Both the position numbers and the translations under genes were made by a program. From Gemmatales bacterium (lineage in GTDB: Bacteria; Planctomycetota; Planctomycetia; Gemmatales; Gemmataceae): DNA of 64,000 bases. Below, piece after piece: positions 1 to 8,717 of this stretch (position 1 is its first letter; each line of letters opens with the position of its first letter). The stretch spans positions 124,001 through 188,000 of the forward strand of contig BPJP01000010.1 of the NCBI GenBank assembly GCA_026004675.1, given 5' to 3'. Under the pieces are notes generated by a model, which saw only the letters and a program-made list of their open reading frames with translations, did no database searches and was not told the DNA's origin.

Positions 1-827
1 TGCCGAATGGCCTGGTAAACCAAATACGCGCCCATGCCGGCTTTCAGGCTGCCGGCCCACGCCGTGAGTTTGGCCTGTAAGCGCAGCTCCTTGTCTAAAT
101 CGTTCGCGAAGTCTTGGAAACTGCGGTCACCGGGCCGCAAGTTCGTGTTTCCTGTCCGCAGCCTTTCTTCGACTCTTATTCCATGCCGTTCGGCGAAGGC
201 GCGAACTTCTGGCAATACCTTTTGGCGGTTGGCCCACACCTGCATTTCTCCAGTCCGACGGGCGTCTTCGGCCATTTTCAATAATTGCTGTTTGATCTTG
301 TCAAAATTTGCGCGTTGCGATGCCAGGCTCATATTCTTGACTTCCATTCGCACTTGCAGCCCGGTCGGCTTATGGCGGAAGACAATGTCGGCGTCCGTGT
401 TACCTGCGGAGTTGGAACGCGGCTGGTTGAGCCCGATCACAGTGAACCGGCTATCGCTGTTTATGCTCATGGCGTAGCGCAACGTTCGTGCATTCCCGAT
501 GACAACGTTCCGGTTGTCGGATGCAAGCAGGCGCACGGTCTTGTCAAGCCCCGCCGTGGTTGAGGACAAATTGAACGACCCCGGCTCGAAGTTTCCGAAC
601 ATTCGCTTCAGCATGGGCCTGCCGGAATGACGGCCCTGAGCGACGGTTTGCCGGAAAAGATCCAACCGTTGTTCGTTCGTCAATGCCTGGGAGAGGCTTT
701 GATTAAACTGCGTTTTGATTTCTGGATAGCGTGGAAGTGCCGGCGCGGCGACAGGCGCTTGCGCCACTAGCCCCCGTGCGACTCCCAGCACGATCAGCAT
801 GCCGATTAGCAAATTCCTTGGACTCAT
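1..827 (-). CDS. Secreted protein with PD-(D/E)XK-like nuclease motif (3' end outside window)
   Basis: Partial gene: it starts at 827 and runs off the window start, giving 275 codons. Residues 1-22 form a signal peptide (MSPRNLLIGMLIVLGVARG...) ending near VAQAP, so the product should be exported. Around residues 145-165 the frame reads DADIVFRHKPTG followed by RMEVKNMS. An Asp, a beta strand, then E-x-K is the arrangement of the PD-(D/E)XK nuclease fold, and the following helix and strand (EMQVWANRQK...HGIRVEER) fit that fold. This assignment is by eye only. The start has a GAGGGTGG Shine-Dalgarno-like sequence. The gene lies 18 bp downstream of the 333-residue reading frame at 846-1847 and is probably in the same operon. 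I do not recognise the family; a nuclease role is an inference. Confidence 0.6.
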   Translation of the reverse strand, partial: MSPRNLLIGMLIVLGVARGLVAQAPVAAPALPRYPEIKTQFNQSLSQALTNEQRLDLFRQTVAQGRHSGRPMLKRMFGNFEPGSFNLSSTTAGLDKTVRLLASDNRNVVIGNARTLRYAMSINSDSRFTVIGLNQPRSNSAGNTDADIVFRHKPTGLQVRMEVKNMSLASQRANFDKIKQQLLKMAEDARRTGEMQVWANRQKVLPEVRAFAERHGIRVEERLRTGNTNLRPGDRSFQDFANDLDKELRLQAKLTAWAGSLKAGMGAYLVYQAIR

Positions 828-845
828 CGAACCACCCTCACTTTG

Positions 846-1847
846 CTACTTACAGCGATACTCAGACGCTACCTCTTCTAGTGTTTTCTTTTTCACCACA
901 GCAGATTGCTGCGCGACGAAAAGCTGATCAGAGATACGGACCCATTTACCCTCCTCGCCCCTCTCGTCCCAGATCCAGCTGCCATTATGTCCTTCGAGCT
1001 TTTGCCAACCTTTGGCAAATGCTTGCTGGTATAACTGGTAAACAGGCGGGTCAAGCAAATTAGGCTGGATCGGCAGCAGGAACTTCACCATGCCGTCCCG
1101 CGTCGCACGGTACGCAATTTCGATGTCAATGTCGTTTTTCCAACCGAAATAGGACCAGGCTTTGTTGTAGATTTCCTTCTGTTTCTCGGCTGTCAGCTTT
1201 GCGCCTTTCAACTCAGAAAGGCCCTTGACTCCAAGTTCGTCTTCAATGAGAGTCTTTGTCGACGGGAAGACCTGAAAGAGCAGCCATTCCTTGTCTTCAG
1301 AAGCGTTTTCGAACTTCTTCAACTCCTCCCTGATCCACGGCAGAGTTGCATCATAATACCAGCCATTGGGACTGTCGAACTCGCGAATCTGTTCCAATGC
1401 CCACGCTTGGTAGCAGCGGACTTTCTTCGCAATATCTTCCTTCTGCTTGTCGGCAAGCGCGAGCAGTTCCTTGTCGCATGAAGCCAACAGGTCTTCGGCT
1501 TTTTTCAGAACACCCTTCGGCGCTGTTTCTTCAAGCTCCAAATCGGCGATCAGTCGAAGCACGCTCTCTTGAATTGTGAGCAGGGAAACCTGGCGAACAC
1601 GGTCATTAGCAAAGGAGCGAGTTTTTTTCAGATTCTTTCCAAAGCTCTCGATCTGTTGAAGGGCATTTGTTTCGATCACTTTGGCCCGCAGTTCCCGCAT
1701 TTTCTCATCAACGCGCGGATCCCCCCTGAACTCTTCGAGGCTACTGAACACAGCACTCGCGTCTTCCTTGCCCTCTAGAGCACGGTTGGCCCGTTTCAGC
1801 AGTTGCTCAACCTGAAACTTACGAACTTGAGGAGCGATTTCCTTCAA
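846..1847 (-). CDS. C-terminal part of a frameshifted coiled-coil lipoprotein
   Basis: This 333-residue open frame begins with TTG at 1847, but that is probably not a real start. Read upstream in the same frame, it continues naturally (KDIRRTLSPEIQKELETRLKEIAP) until about position 1900, where the lipoprotein frame 1819-2358 takes over after EELL. Removing one base near 1900-1905 (the C of CTGCAAAG on the minus strand) would join the two into a single protein of roughly 505 residues. The sequence is rich in Lys/Glu and predicted to be mostly helical. Trp-rich segments near the C-terminus (ELVKFLLPIQPN-like and WIWDERG) suggest a globular end. No known family is recognised. It is followed after 18 bp by the secreted protein at 1-827. 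Confidence 0.55.
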   Translation of the reverse strand: MKEIAPQVRKFQVEQLLKRANRALEGKEDASAVFSSLEEFRGDPRVDEKMRELRAKVIETNALQQIESFGKNLKKTRSFANDRVRQVSLLTIQESVLRLIADLELEETAPKGVLKKAEDLLASCDKELLALADKQKEDIAKKVRCYQAWALEQIREFDSPNGWYYDATLPWIREELKKFENASEDKEWLLFQVFPSTKTLIEDELGVKGLSELKGAKLTAEKQKEIYNKAWSYFGWKNDIDIEIAYRATRDGMVKFLLPIQPNLLDPPVYQLYQQAFAKGWQKLEGHNGSWIWDERGEEGKWVRISDQLFVAQQSAVVKKKTLEEVASEYRCK

Positions 1848-2358
1848 TCGGGTTTCGAGTTCCTTCTGGATTTCGGGGGAAAGTGTCCGGCGGATGTCTT
1901 TGCAGGAGTTCCTCGATGGCTGCTTGCGCCTGATCGAGCTGTTCAGGGGCAGCGTTGACGTGGCTCCGCAGATTCCATAATGCCTCGATCCCCCAGTTGA
2001 GCCGAACGAGTTGCGGCAGGATTCTCTCGGCGGCTACAGGCGAAAGGGCCTGCACGATTTTATCGAGGCGCTGGCGCATTTCCTCAGCGCCGCGTGCATC
2101 TTTTGGCCATTTCTTGCGGTCCTTCAGGCTATTTTCCAACTCTGCAAGCTTCTGCTTCGCCTCTGGCGGGAGTCCTTGGCGAAGGGTGTTTAATTCCGCC
2201 TCGACACGCTCGAGCGCAGCTTTCACCTCTGCAAGCTGTTTTTCGGTGGCAGTTGGTTCCTTTGAAGAATTGCAACTTGGCAGCGTCGCGCCAGCGAGAA
2301 AGAAGGCAGCGGCACACACTAACCAGGGAAACTTCTCGGAACGGAAAAACTCGCTCAT
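1819..2358 (-). CDS. N-terminal part of the frameshifted lipoprotein
   Basis: This frame of 179 residues opens with a hydrophobic signal (residues 12-27) followed by a lipobox-like ATLPSC, so Cys29 is the probable lipidation site. A helical, Glu/Lys/Leu-rich coiled coil follows (EKQLAEVKAALERVEAELNTL). The first 150 residues look genuine, but the last 25 or so (RHPPDTFPRNPEGTRNP...SSSS) have the low-complexity look of an out-of-frame tail. The adjacent frame carries a sensible continuation, so a +1 insertion near 1900 is the best explanation. It may be a true pseudogene or a sequencing error. The function is unknown; it is an outer-envelope lipoprotein heading the operon that includes the secreted protein at 1-827. 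Confidence 0.6.
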   Translation of the reverse strand: MSEFFRSEKFPWLVCAAAFFLAGATLPSCNSSKEPTATEKQLAEVKAALERVEAELNTLRQGLPPEAKQKLAELENSLKDRKKWPKDARGAEEMRQRLDKIVQALSPVAAERILPQLVRLNWGIEALWNLRSHVNAAPEQLDQAQAAIEELLQRHPPDTFPRNPEGTRNPIEGNRSSSS

Positions 2359-3152
2359 CGTCTTTGCTCCGCTTCAGTTAAAGGATGTGTGACTTAGGGG
2401 GCCCAAACTCGTGTTTAGAAGCATCTGTGTAACACCTTAGACCGATGCACTTACATCATTTCCCTCCTTTCTTGTCCCTGTTAGGCTGCTTCAGCCCAAC
2501 GCTTGTGCGAAGAGAGCACCGGGGTAGTGCGACACACCCCCCTGGCCGTATCGATTCGTTTCTCTATCGTCTTTGTGCCTGGCAGTTTTGCGCAATGGAT
2601 ATGTTGCAGCCTTGCCCCTCATCCCGGCCCTCTCCCTCAGACAAAGGGAGCGGCGGAAGTTCCGAGCTGTTACTCGTTTCGAAATATCGCTCCTGCACAT
2701 TATTCGCCAAGCGGACGAATGAATTGCAGCATCCCGGACATATTCGGTCACGACAACTACTTTTGGTCGAGCGGCGACTTGTTCTCCCGCGGCGCGAATG
2801 GCCTGCGGCAGCATTAGGTATCCGCTGGAATTGGGCACCAGGAGAAGTTCCCCCGCATGGCTGCAAAAGCGCGCCGGCCATGTTTCAGGAAACAGGCCCA
2901 AGGGAATTCGATGCTGATTGTTGGTACAGGACATGGGGCGAACTCCGAAGAGATACCAACTCTCAAATTCTACGCCGCATGATTTCCCCGGGACAAGTAG
3001 GAAAAGGATTTTTTTCAGATCTGTCATCCCTTGAGTTGGTATGTCCGACTGTGAAATATCTAATCAAGTGCCTCGCCCTGAGCCACGGGCGTTGGTTGGC
3101 ACGCCCTGACCAGCAAGAAGAGCGTGTACAGCCCTGCATATCGTGAAGAACA
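2359..3152. other. Gene-poor stretch with a repeat-like segment
   Basis: About 790 bases without a convincing gene. Open frames exist on both strands (for example minus 2491-3027), but they lack a ribosome-binding site, a coherent composition or any recognisable domain. Around 2615-2655 the sequence CCTCATCCCGGCCCTCTCCC, followed by CAGACAAAGGGAG, reads as RERAGMRG on the minus strand. That is the well-known spurious translation of a dispersed intergenic repeat found in many bacteria. A poly-T run at 3009-3015 is present. The stretch could contain decayed coding DNA. Confidence 0.5.
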
Positions 3153-3159
3153 TCACGAT
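3140..3159. repeat. Perfect inverted repeat at the 3' end of the PH-like gene
   Basis: ATCGTGA, six bases, then TCACGAT: a perfect 7-bp dyad overlapping the stop codon of the minus-strand gene at 3153-3668. In the minus-strand transcript it is not followed by a T run, so it is not a standard intrinsic terminator. It could still be an mRNA end-stabilising hairpin. Confidence 0.45.
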
Positions 3160-3668
3160 GAAAAACCCCATCGCGCACGCATGTGCTTTTCTCGCCATGA
3201 GTTGAGCAGTTCCTGCATCTCGTCCGCGGAGATGCCGTAAATGGCCGGGATCATTTCGTGGTATCCCGTAGCGTCGTAAAAGCCGCGCAACTCATCCGTC
3301 AAGAGAGGGGAGTCGTCGATCAAGTCGAAGATGACTACTTCCCCGAGCGGACGGCCTTCCTCGTCCCTTGGAACGCGAAAATGGCGCACTTCGTCCCAGG
3401 GGAAAAAACGTTTGCGGACCAGATAGCGGATTTCAAAACCATCTTTCTGCAAACGTAGATAGCAGCAACGAGGCAAGACGATCCAAAGAAGAAACAGACA
3501 GAGCGCGAATGCTGCCAATGTCGCGACGTTGCCGACTTCGAAGCGAAGCCAATCCTCGAAGTCGAATATCAGGGACACGACCAGCATGAAAATCAAGGGA
3601 ACGGCAATCATGAACGTCTTGCGAACGTCGAATGCCAAAACCACTACCTCGTCATCTGGCGAATTCAT
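3153..3668 (-). CDS. Small membrane protein with PH-like domain
   Basis: 171 residues. Two hydrophobic segments lie near residues 17-36 and 46-66 (FMIAVPLIFMLVVSLIF and LAAFALCLFLLWIVL). They are followed by a soluble domain starting CCYLRLQKDGFEIRYLVRKRFFPWDEVRHFRVP. The pattern of two TM helices, then a beta-rich stretch with FEIR...FFPWDEV, is typical of bacterial PH-like (bPH2/YdbT or STM3941-type) membrane proteins. These are thought to be scaffold-type domains with no known catalysis. No operon partner is evident: the upstream neighbour is divergent and the downstream stretch is gene-poor. The family assignment rests on topology and motif shape rather than conserved catalytic residues. 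Confidence 0.6.
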   Translation of the reverse strand: MNSPDDEVVVLAFDVRKTFMIAVPLIFMLVVSLIFDFEDWLRFEVGNVATLAAFALCLFLLWIVLPRCCYLRLQKDGFEIRYLVRKRFFPWDEVRHFRVPRDEEGRPLGEVVIFDLIDDSPLLTDELRGFYDATGYHEMIPAIYGISADEMQELLNSWREKHMRARWGFSS

Positions 3669-3995
3669 GGAAGGTTATGATCGATGCGGCGAAATTCCGA
3701 AATGCTTCGCCTTACGTTTTACGAAATTTCGAAAACTTTGTCGTTCCAAAGGGCGTCTATCATCGGCACGACCTGCGAAACAGACCTGGCTTTTCTGGTT
3801 TTCTGGAGGCAACGGCGGTTGGCGGAAGGGATCCCGTGTCCTGTCGCAAGAACTCGGTGAGGCATCTAGTGATCCACTGGAAAATCGATCCCTTGCTGCC
3901 GCCGTCTTCGAGCCGTCCGAAAAATGGGGGTGAATTAGTCTAACTTCGAAGTCTATAATTCAGCAAGTCGCCAAAACTGTGGGCAGGAGTCAGGC
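3669..3995. other. Divergent intergenic region
   Basis: 327 bases separating the minus-strand PH-like gene from the plus-strand propeller gene. I see no credible gene. It should hold promoters for both directions; the one recognisable element is the TATAAT at 3954-3959. Confidence 0.5.
3931..3959 (+). promoter_or_regulatory. Possible promoter of the PQQ-propeller gene
   Basis: A consensus -10 box TATAAT lies at 3954-3959, 36 bases before the start codon at 3996, and an AGGAG ribosome site precedes that start. The -35 region 17 bases upstream (TGAATT) is a poor match, so the call rests on the -10 box. Confidence 0.4.
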
Positions 3996-5336
3996 ATGCA
4001 GAAAGCAAATCGCCTTGGCAGAACGACGGCACTCTTTGTCGGTGTCGCCATGTTTTCCAGTCTTGCCGGGCTGGTCGCCGTCTTTTGCCTCCAGTGGTTG
4101 CATGAAGGCCATGCCGACGCCGATCGGCAGACAAGGGCCAGTGAAGCCGAATTGCCAGCGGAGAAAGCAGCGGCAAACAAAATCGGTGAATGGCCTCAAT
4201 GGCGAGGGCCGAAACGGGATGGTGTTTCCCCAGAAAAGATTCTGTTGCAATGGCCCCGCGAAGGGCCGCGCGTGTTGTGGAAGCAACGTACTGGCGAAGG
4301 GTACTCGAGTTTTGCGATTTCGGGCGGGAAAGTATACACCGTTTGCCAGCGGGGGTCCCAACGAAACTGTTGTATGCTGGGATGCCAGGTCGGGACGAGA
4401 GGTTTGGAAGTTTGGCTACCCTGCCAATTACCGCAACGAATTTGGCTCAGGCCCACGCTCGACGCCAACGATCGATGACGGCAAACTGTATGTCGTCGGC
4501 GCGGACAGGCATTTTTCACTGTCTCGATGCATCCACAGGCAAGAAAATCTGGCGCCACGATCTGCTGAAGGAATTCCAAGCCCAAAATCTCCCATGGGGG
4601 GTTTCTTTTTCCCCGCTTGTCGACGGCGAACTGGTTTACACGAATCCGGGAGGTGGTGATGGCAATTCGCTCGCAGCTTTCAACAAGAAGACTGGCAAGC
4701 TGGTGTGGAAAGCACTGAGTGACAAAGCAGGCTACGCCTCACCGATGGCTGCCGACCTCGGCGGTCGAAGACAGATCATTTTTTTCACCGGCCAAGCGTT
4801 GGTCGGCGTCACTCCCGACAAGGGCCAACTGTTGTGGCGTTTCCCATGGCAAACCGACTACGACTGCAACATCGCCACGCCCATCATTCTTGGCAACCAT
4901 GTCTTCATCTCCAGTGGCTATAATCGCGGGGTGTGCGCTGCTCGAAATCAGACGCCAAGGCGATCGCTTCCGCGCTGATCGTGTCTACGAAAATCGCAAC
5001 ATGCGGAACCATTTCTCAACATGCGTTCGCAAGGGGGACTTCCTTTTTGGTTTCGACGAACGCATGCTGACCTGTCTTGAATGGCGAACCGGAAAAGTGC
5101 GTTGGAAAGAACGGGGATTTGACAAAGGTTCGCTCATCCTGGCCGATGACCATCTGATCGTTTTGGGGGAGAAAGGCAAACTCGCCCTGGTCGAGGCGTC
5201 GCCGGACAAGTGCCGTGTCAAGGCCAGCTGTCAATTGCTCGGCGACAAGTGCTGGAGTGCGCCGGCTCTGGCGGACGGCAGGCTGTACATCCGCGACGAG
5301 GAACAAGCAATCTGTCTGGATGTGCGGCGAAAATGA
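3996..5336 (+). pseudogene. PQQ-type beta-propeller protein, broken by three +1 frameshifts
   Basis: A membrane-anchored or secreted PQQ-like (pyrrolo-quinoline quinone repeat) beta-propeller protein of about 445 residues. It is recognisable from WPQWRGPKRDGVS after an N-terminal hydrophobic segment, then repeated blades such as CWDARSGREVWKF, CLDASTGKKIWRH, FNKKTGKLVWKA and LEWRTGKVRWKE. The coding frame shifts three times in the same direction. One shift falls in the G5 run near 4350, where one G too many separates VCQRG from GPNETVVCWD. One is at an extra A near 4506, between VVGAD and GIFHCLD. One is in the G4 run near 4930, between SSGYNRG and CALLEI. Each fits a single inserted base, and removing all three restores one protein ending at 5336. 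The start at 3996 has an AGGAG site. Either the gene is decaying or the assembly has local insertion errors. Planctomycetes carry many such proteins, usually of unknown substrate. Confidence 0.8.
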
Positions 5337-5394
5337 TGTTCTCCGAGGTGATGAACGTCGAGGTTTTCCGATTTTTCGATGTCCGGGGTCTGTG

Positions 5395-7032
5395 ATGCGT
5401 TGGTTGTACCGAGCCGTTTTATCGCTGGTACTAGTGGCGGCCCTCGTGTTGGCCTTCGAATCGGTAATCGGCACGGTGCTGCGATTGAGCCGGCCAGTCC
5501 GTCCCGAATCGCCGACGCCGTTGCCGGTCCCGGCAGGCGATCAGGAAATCGCCTTTCTGTATCCGGCCACTAGCACGGTCAACTGGGAACGATTCGTCAC
5601 GGCGATCCGCAAACTGACCGCATCCGACGCCACTTCGCAATGGCGTATTGCCGACGAACGCCAGGCCTTTCCGAGCCAAACCGCGGCGGTACCGGAAATC
5701 GCCATTGCCCATCGACAAGGCGAAGGACGATTGTGGTTTCGCTGGTACAAATTGACGGGCGATTGGGACACGAAGCAATGGGTCACGGCCCTGACCCGAC
5801 GATCGACGCCTCCCTTGGCCATCATTGGTGGGGGCAGCAGCGACCGGGCGTACGAGTTAGCCAGGCATTTACGCCAGCTGCCGCAGTCTGACCAGCGACC
5901 GCTTCTGCTCATCACCACGGCGACCGCGGATGAGGTGGAATTCGGCTCGCCCTTGATGAATGTCTATCCGCGGCGCAGTTTTCGCTTTTGTTTTACGAAT
6001 CGTCAAATGGCTGAAGCCGTCACGGATTTCATCTGGACGCAAAAAGATTTGCGGCCGGATCGCGATCCTGTTTATTTCATGAGTTGGCTCGACGATCCCT
6101 ATTCAGAGGACTTGCGGCAGCGATTTTTGCATGTGTTGAGCCAGCCGCACTATGGTGGAATGCTTCGGCAAAATGGCCTGGCTAGAGACGCAGGCAGGCT
6201 TTGGGCCTCGTTGGCCTCGCAAGTTTCGAGCAAGGTGCCGGTTGTCACTTTGGGAGGCATGCACCGCTTTGCCTCTCGCCAAGGGGAGTCGGCTCATACG
6301 TTTCTGCACTTGCGCAGCCCGTACAGCGTCGGCTCCTTCGACGAACCGAACAGGCATGAAGCGGAAGCGGCAGAAATGCTGGTCGCCGAACTCAGGGCCC
6401 ACCCCGAGCAACAACGGCCCCTTCTGATCCTGCCGGCTGTACCCGAACCGGCTCGCCGGTTCCTGCGGACTCTCGTCCGCCTGTCTCCTCAAGACGCGGG
6501 CAAACTGGTTGTGGCCACCGGCGATTCCATCGACTTCAACACCGTTTACCGTGACCAGCTGGTAAAATGGCACATCCAAGACCTTCCCTGCGTCCTCGTG
6601 TTGTTCTGCCATCACAATCCGGTCGACCGCATCGGCTTTGTGCCGGAACCGGATGCTACTGCCAAACCAGACCTGGAATCCCGTAGTGCTACTGGTACCC
6701 AAGATTTGCTTCTATATTTGAATATCGTCCAGACCATAACACAAGCCGTCTGGAAACAAAACTCCATGCTTCAGGATGCAGATGCCTTGCGAGACGAATT
6801 GGCCAAAGCCAGGCTTTTTGACGGTCGCAAGCGATTCGATGAGCACGGCAACCAGCGCAGCGGTGCGGGGGAGTACGTCGTCTGCCTCCGACCCATTCGG
6901 GAAGACCAGCGCGTTCTTCCCCTGGCTAATCTCCAGGTTTGGAATCGCTCCACGGATGCGGACGGCGTCGAGCGCTGGCGTCAGGTAAGTGAATTGATAG
7001 TGAAATATCGTCAGAAATATCGTCACCGCTAA
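5395..7032 (+). CDS. Membrane-anchored periplasmic-binding-like protein
   Basis: 545 residues from ATG 5395. The frame is open further upstream, but that part overlaps the preceding gene and has no hydrophobic segment. Residues 1-25 are a signal anchor (YRAVLSLVLVAALVLAFE). The rest is an alpha/beta protein in which two lobes can be guessed: QEIAFLYPATSTVNWERFVTAIRKL, LAIIGGGSSDRAYELARHL and RPLLLITTATADEV near the start, and PVVTLGGMHR and GKLVVATGDSIDFNTVY later. This resembles type-1 periplasmic binding folds such as Leu/Ile/Val-binding proteins, but no ABC transporter genes are adjacent. It starts 58 bp after the broken propeller gene and may have been transcribed with it. The C-terminus encodes a small 12-bp direct duplication (KYRQKYRH). 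The ligand is unknown, and the fold call is tentative. Confidence 0.6.
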   Translation: MRWLYRAVLSLVLVAALVLAFESVIGTVLRLSRPVRPESPTPLPVPAGDQEIAFLYPATSTVNWERFVTAIRKLTASDATSQWRIADERQAFPSQTAAVPEIAIAHRQGEGRLWFRWYKLTGDWDTKQWVTALTRRSTPPLAIIGGGSSDRAYELARHLRQLPQSDQRPLLLITTATADEVEFGSPLMNVYPRRSFRFCFTNRQMAEAVTDFIWTQKDLRPDRDPVYFMSWLDDPYSEDLRQRFLHVLSQPHYGGMLRQNGLARDAGRLWASLASQVSSKVPVVTLGGMHRFASRQGESAHTFLHLRSPYSVGSFDEPNRHEAEAAEMLVAELRAHPEQQRPLLILPAVPEPARRFLRTLVRLSPQDAGKLVVATGDSIDFNTVYRDQLVKWHIQDLPCVLVLFCHHNPVDRIGFVPEPDATAKPDLESRSATGTQDLLLYLNIVQTITQAVWKQNSMLQDADALRDELAKARLFDGRKRFDEHGNQRSGAGEYVVCLRPIREDQRVLPLANLQVWNRSTDADGVERWRQVSELIVKYRQKYRHR

Positions 7033-7169
7033 CCGTCGCGTCCGCACTTCGTCGCGCCTGCCGTCTTGGATTGCCGCTTGAAAGAACGCTGTTTTCCTTT
7101 CGCTGGTGTGATAGCCGACCTCGTTCGCCACGGATAGTGTATGATGGACAAACCAGAAGGAGACCACCG

Positions 7170-8717
7170 ATGGCGACGCGATCTCTTGCTGACGTGGCCG
7201 TTCAACTACGACCCAATGACAATACCGCCGTGGCCGCCCGCGATCTGAAGGCCGGTACGGAAATCCGATATAACGGCTGCACCATTCGACTGGCCGATTC
7301 GATTCCTCTTGGGCACAAGCTGGCCCTGGCGCCCATCCCTCGAGGCGGAGCGGTTTACAAATACGGGCAGATCATCGGCTTCGCCGCGTGTGATATCGCA
7401 CCGGGTAGTCACGTCCACGTGCACAACGTCAATGCCTCTGCATTTGAACGTGATTATGCTTTTTGCCGGGACGCGGCCGTCACCGTCGAAACCGGCGAGC
7501 CGCGTTACTTTGACGGCTACGATCGGGGCGATGGCCGATATGGCACTCGCAACTACCTTGCCATCATCAGCACGGTCAACTGCTCCGCCAGTACGAGCAA
7601 ATACATCGTAGAGCGTGTCCGTACGAGCGGCCTTTTGCGACAATATCCCAACGTCGATGGCGTCCTGGCCATCACTCACAAAGGCGGCTGCGCCATGCAG
7701 TTCGACGGCGACGACCACCGTCAACTCGAGCGAACGCTGGCAGGTTTCGCCAGACACCCGAACGTGGGAGCTTACCTGCTCGTTGGCCTGGGGTGCGAAA
7801 CGGGACAGGCCATTCATTTGATCGAGAACCAGGGGTTGCTTCGTCTGGGTGGCGAGCCAGCGCAACCGGAAGTCTTGACGATTCAGGAATGCGGTGGTAT
7901 TGCCCGCACTGTAGAAGCAGGCGTTGCCAAAGTGGCCCAGATGTTGCCTCGCGTCAACAACGCTAAACGCACGAAGTTGCCTGCTTCTCATCTGATTCTA
8001 GGCACCCAATGTGGCGGTTCCGATGGCAATAGCGGCGTGACCGCCAATCCAGCGCTGGGTTTCGCTGCCGATCTGCTCATCGCTCAGGGAGGCACGGCCG
8101 TCCTTGCTGAAACCCCTGAAATCTATGGCGCCGAACATCTTCTCACCCGCCGTGCCATCTCCCGACAAGTCGGTGAAAAACTCGTCGAACGGATCAAATG
8201 GTGGGAGTGGTACACAAGCGTTTTCGGCGCGGAAATCAACAACAACCCCTCCGTCGGCAATAAAGCGGGCGGACTGACGACCATCTATGAGAAATCGCTC
8301 GGAGCCATTGCCAAAGGGGGAACGACGCCCCTGGTCGATGTCGTGCGCTACGCCGAACCGATCCGAACGAAAGGATTCGTCGTCATGGATACGCCCGGCT
8401 ACGATCCTGTCAGCATGACTGGTCTTGTTGCCGGAGGCGCTAATATTCTCGCCTTCACGACAGGGCGAGGCAGCGTGTTCGGCTGCAAACCAACGCCATG
8501 CATTAAAATCGCCAGCAACTCGCCCATGTATCACCACATGGCCGATGACATGGACATCAATGCCGGTGTCATCCTGGAGGGTGCTACCGTCGAAGAAGTG
8601 GGAAGACAAATCTTTGAAGAAATCCTGGCTGTGGCCAGCGGCAAAAAAACCAAGAGCGAACTGGCTGGCGTCGGCGAAGAAGAGTTCGCTCCCTGGTCGA
8701 TCGGTCCGACACTTTAA
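7170..8717 (+). CDS. uxaA: Altronate dehydratase (UxaA/GarD family)
   Basis: 515 residues from ATG 7170, chosen because of the strong GAAGGAGA site at 7156-7163 and the SAF domain starting soon after. Residues about 14-90 form the N-terminal SAF domain (NDNTAVAARDLKAGTEI...GSHVHVHN). Residues 105-515 form the UxaA catalytic region, with GYDRGDGRYGTRNYLAI, THKGGCAMQFDGD, LGTQCGGSDGNSGVTANPALG and GRGSVFGCKPTPCIKI. The length matches full-size altronate/galactarate dehydratases, which remove water from D-altronate to give 2-keto-3-deoxygluconate in hexuronate breakdown; the cofactor is Fe2+. No other hexuronate gene is in the window. The substrate within the UxaA/GarD family cannot be fixed by eye. 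Confidence 0.9.
   Translation: MATRSLADVAVQLRPNDNTAVAARDLKAGTEIRYNGCTIRLADSIPLGHKLALAPIPRGGAVYKYGQIIGFAACDIAPGSHVHVHNVNASAFERDYAFCRDAAVTVETGEPRYFDGYDRGDGRYGTRNYLAIISTVNCSASTSKYIVERVRTSGLLRQYPNVDGVLAITHKGGCAMQFDGDDHRQLERTLAGFARHPNVGAYLLVGLGCETGQAIHLIENQGLLRLGGEPAQPEVLTIQECGGIARTVEAGVAKVAQMLPRVNNAKRTKLPASHLILGTQCGGSDGNSGVTANPALGFAADLLIAQGGTAVLAETPEIYGAEHLLTRRAISRQVGEKLVERIKWWEWYTSVFGAEINNNPSVGNKAGGLTTIYEKSLGAIAKGGTTPLVDVVRYAEPIRTKGFVVMDTPGYDPVSMTGLVAGGANILAFTTGRGSVFGCKPTPCIKIASNSPMYHHMADDMDINAGVILEGATVEEVGRQIFEEILAVASGKKTKSELAGVGEEEFAPWSIGPTL

Noticed and set aside
2491-3027. Minus-strand frame of 178 codons as a real gene
   Set aside because: No ribosome site or family. It includes the RERAGMRG translation of a dispersed repeat, and competing frames of similar length exist on the other strand.
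5215-5394. Upstream extension of the periplasmic-binding-like protein
   Set aside because: It overlaps the end of the propeller gene in another frame and lacks a hydrophobic signal; the ATG at 5395 begins a clear signal anchor.
7003-7026. 12-bp direct duplication at the end of the binding-like protein gene
   Set aside because: It is a simple in-frame duplication (KYRQ KYRH) with no sign of mobility or regulation.
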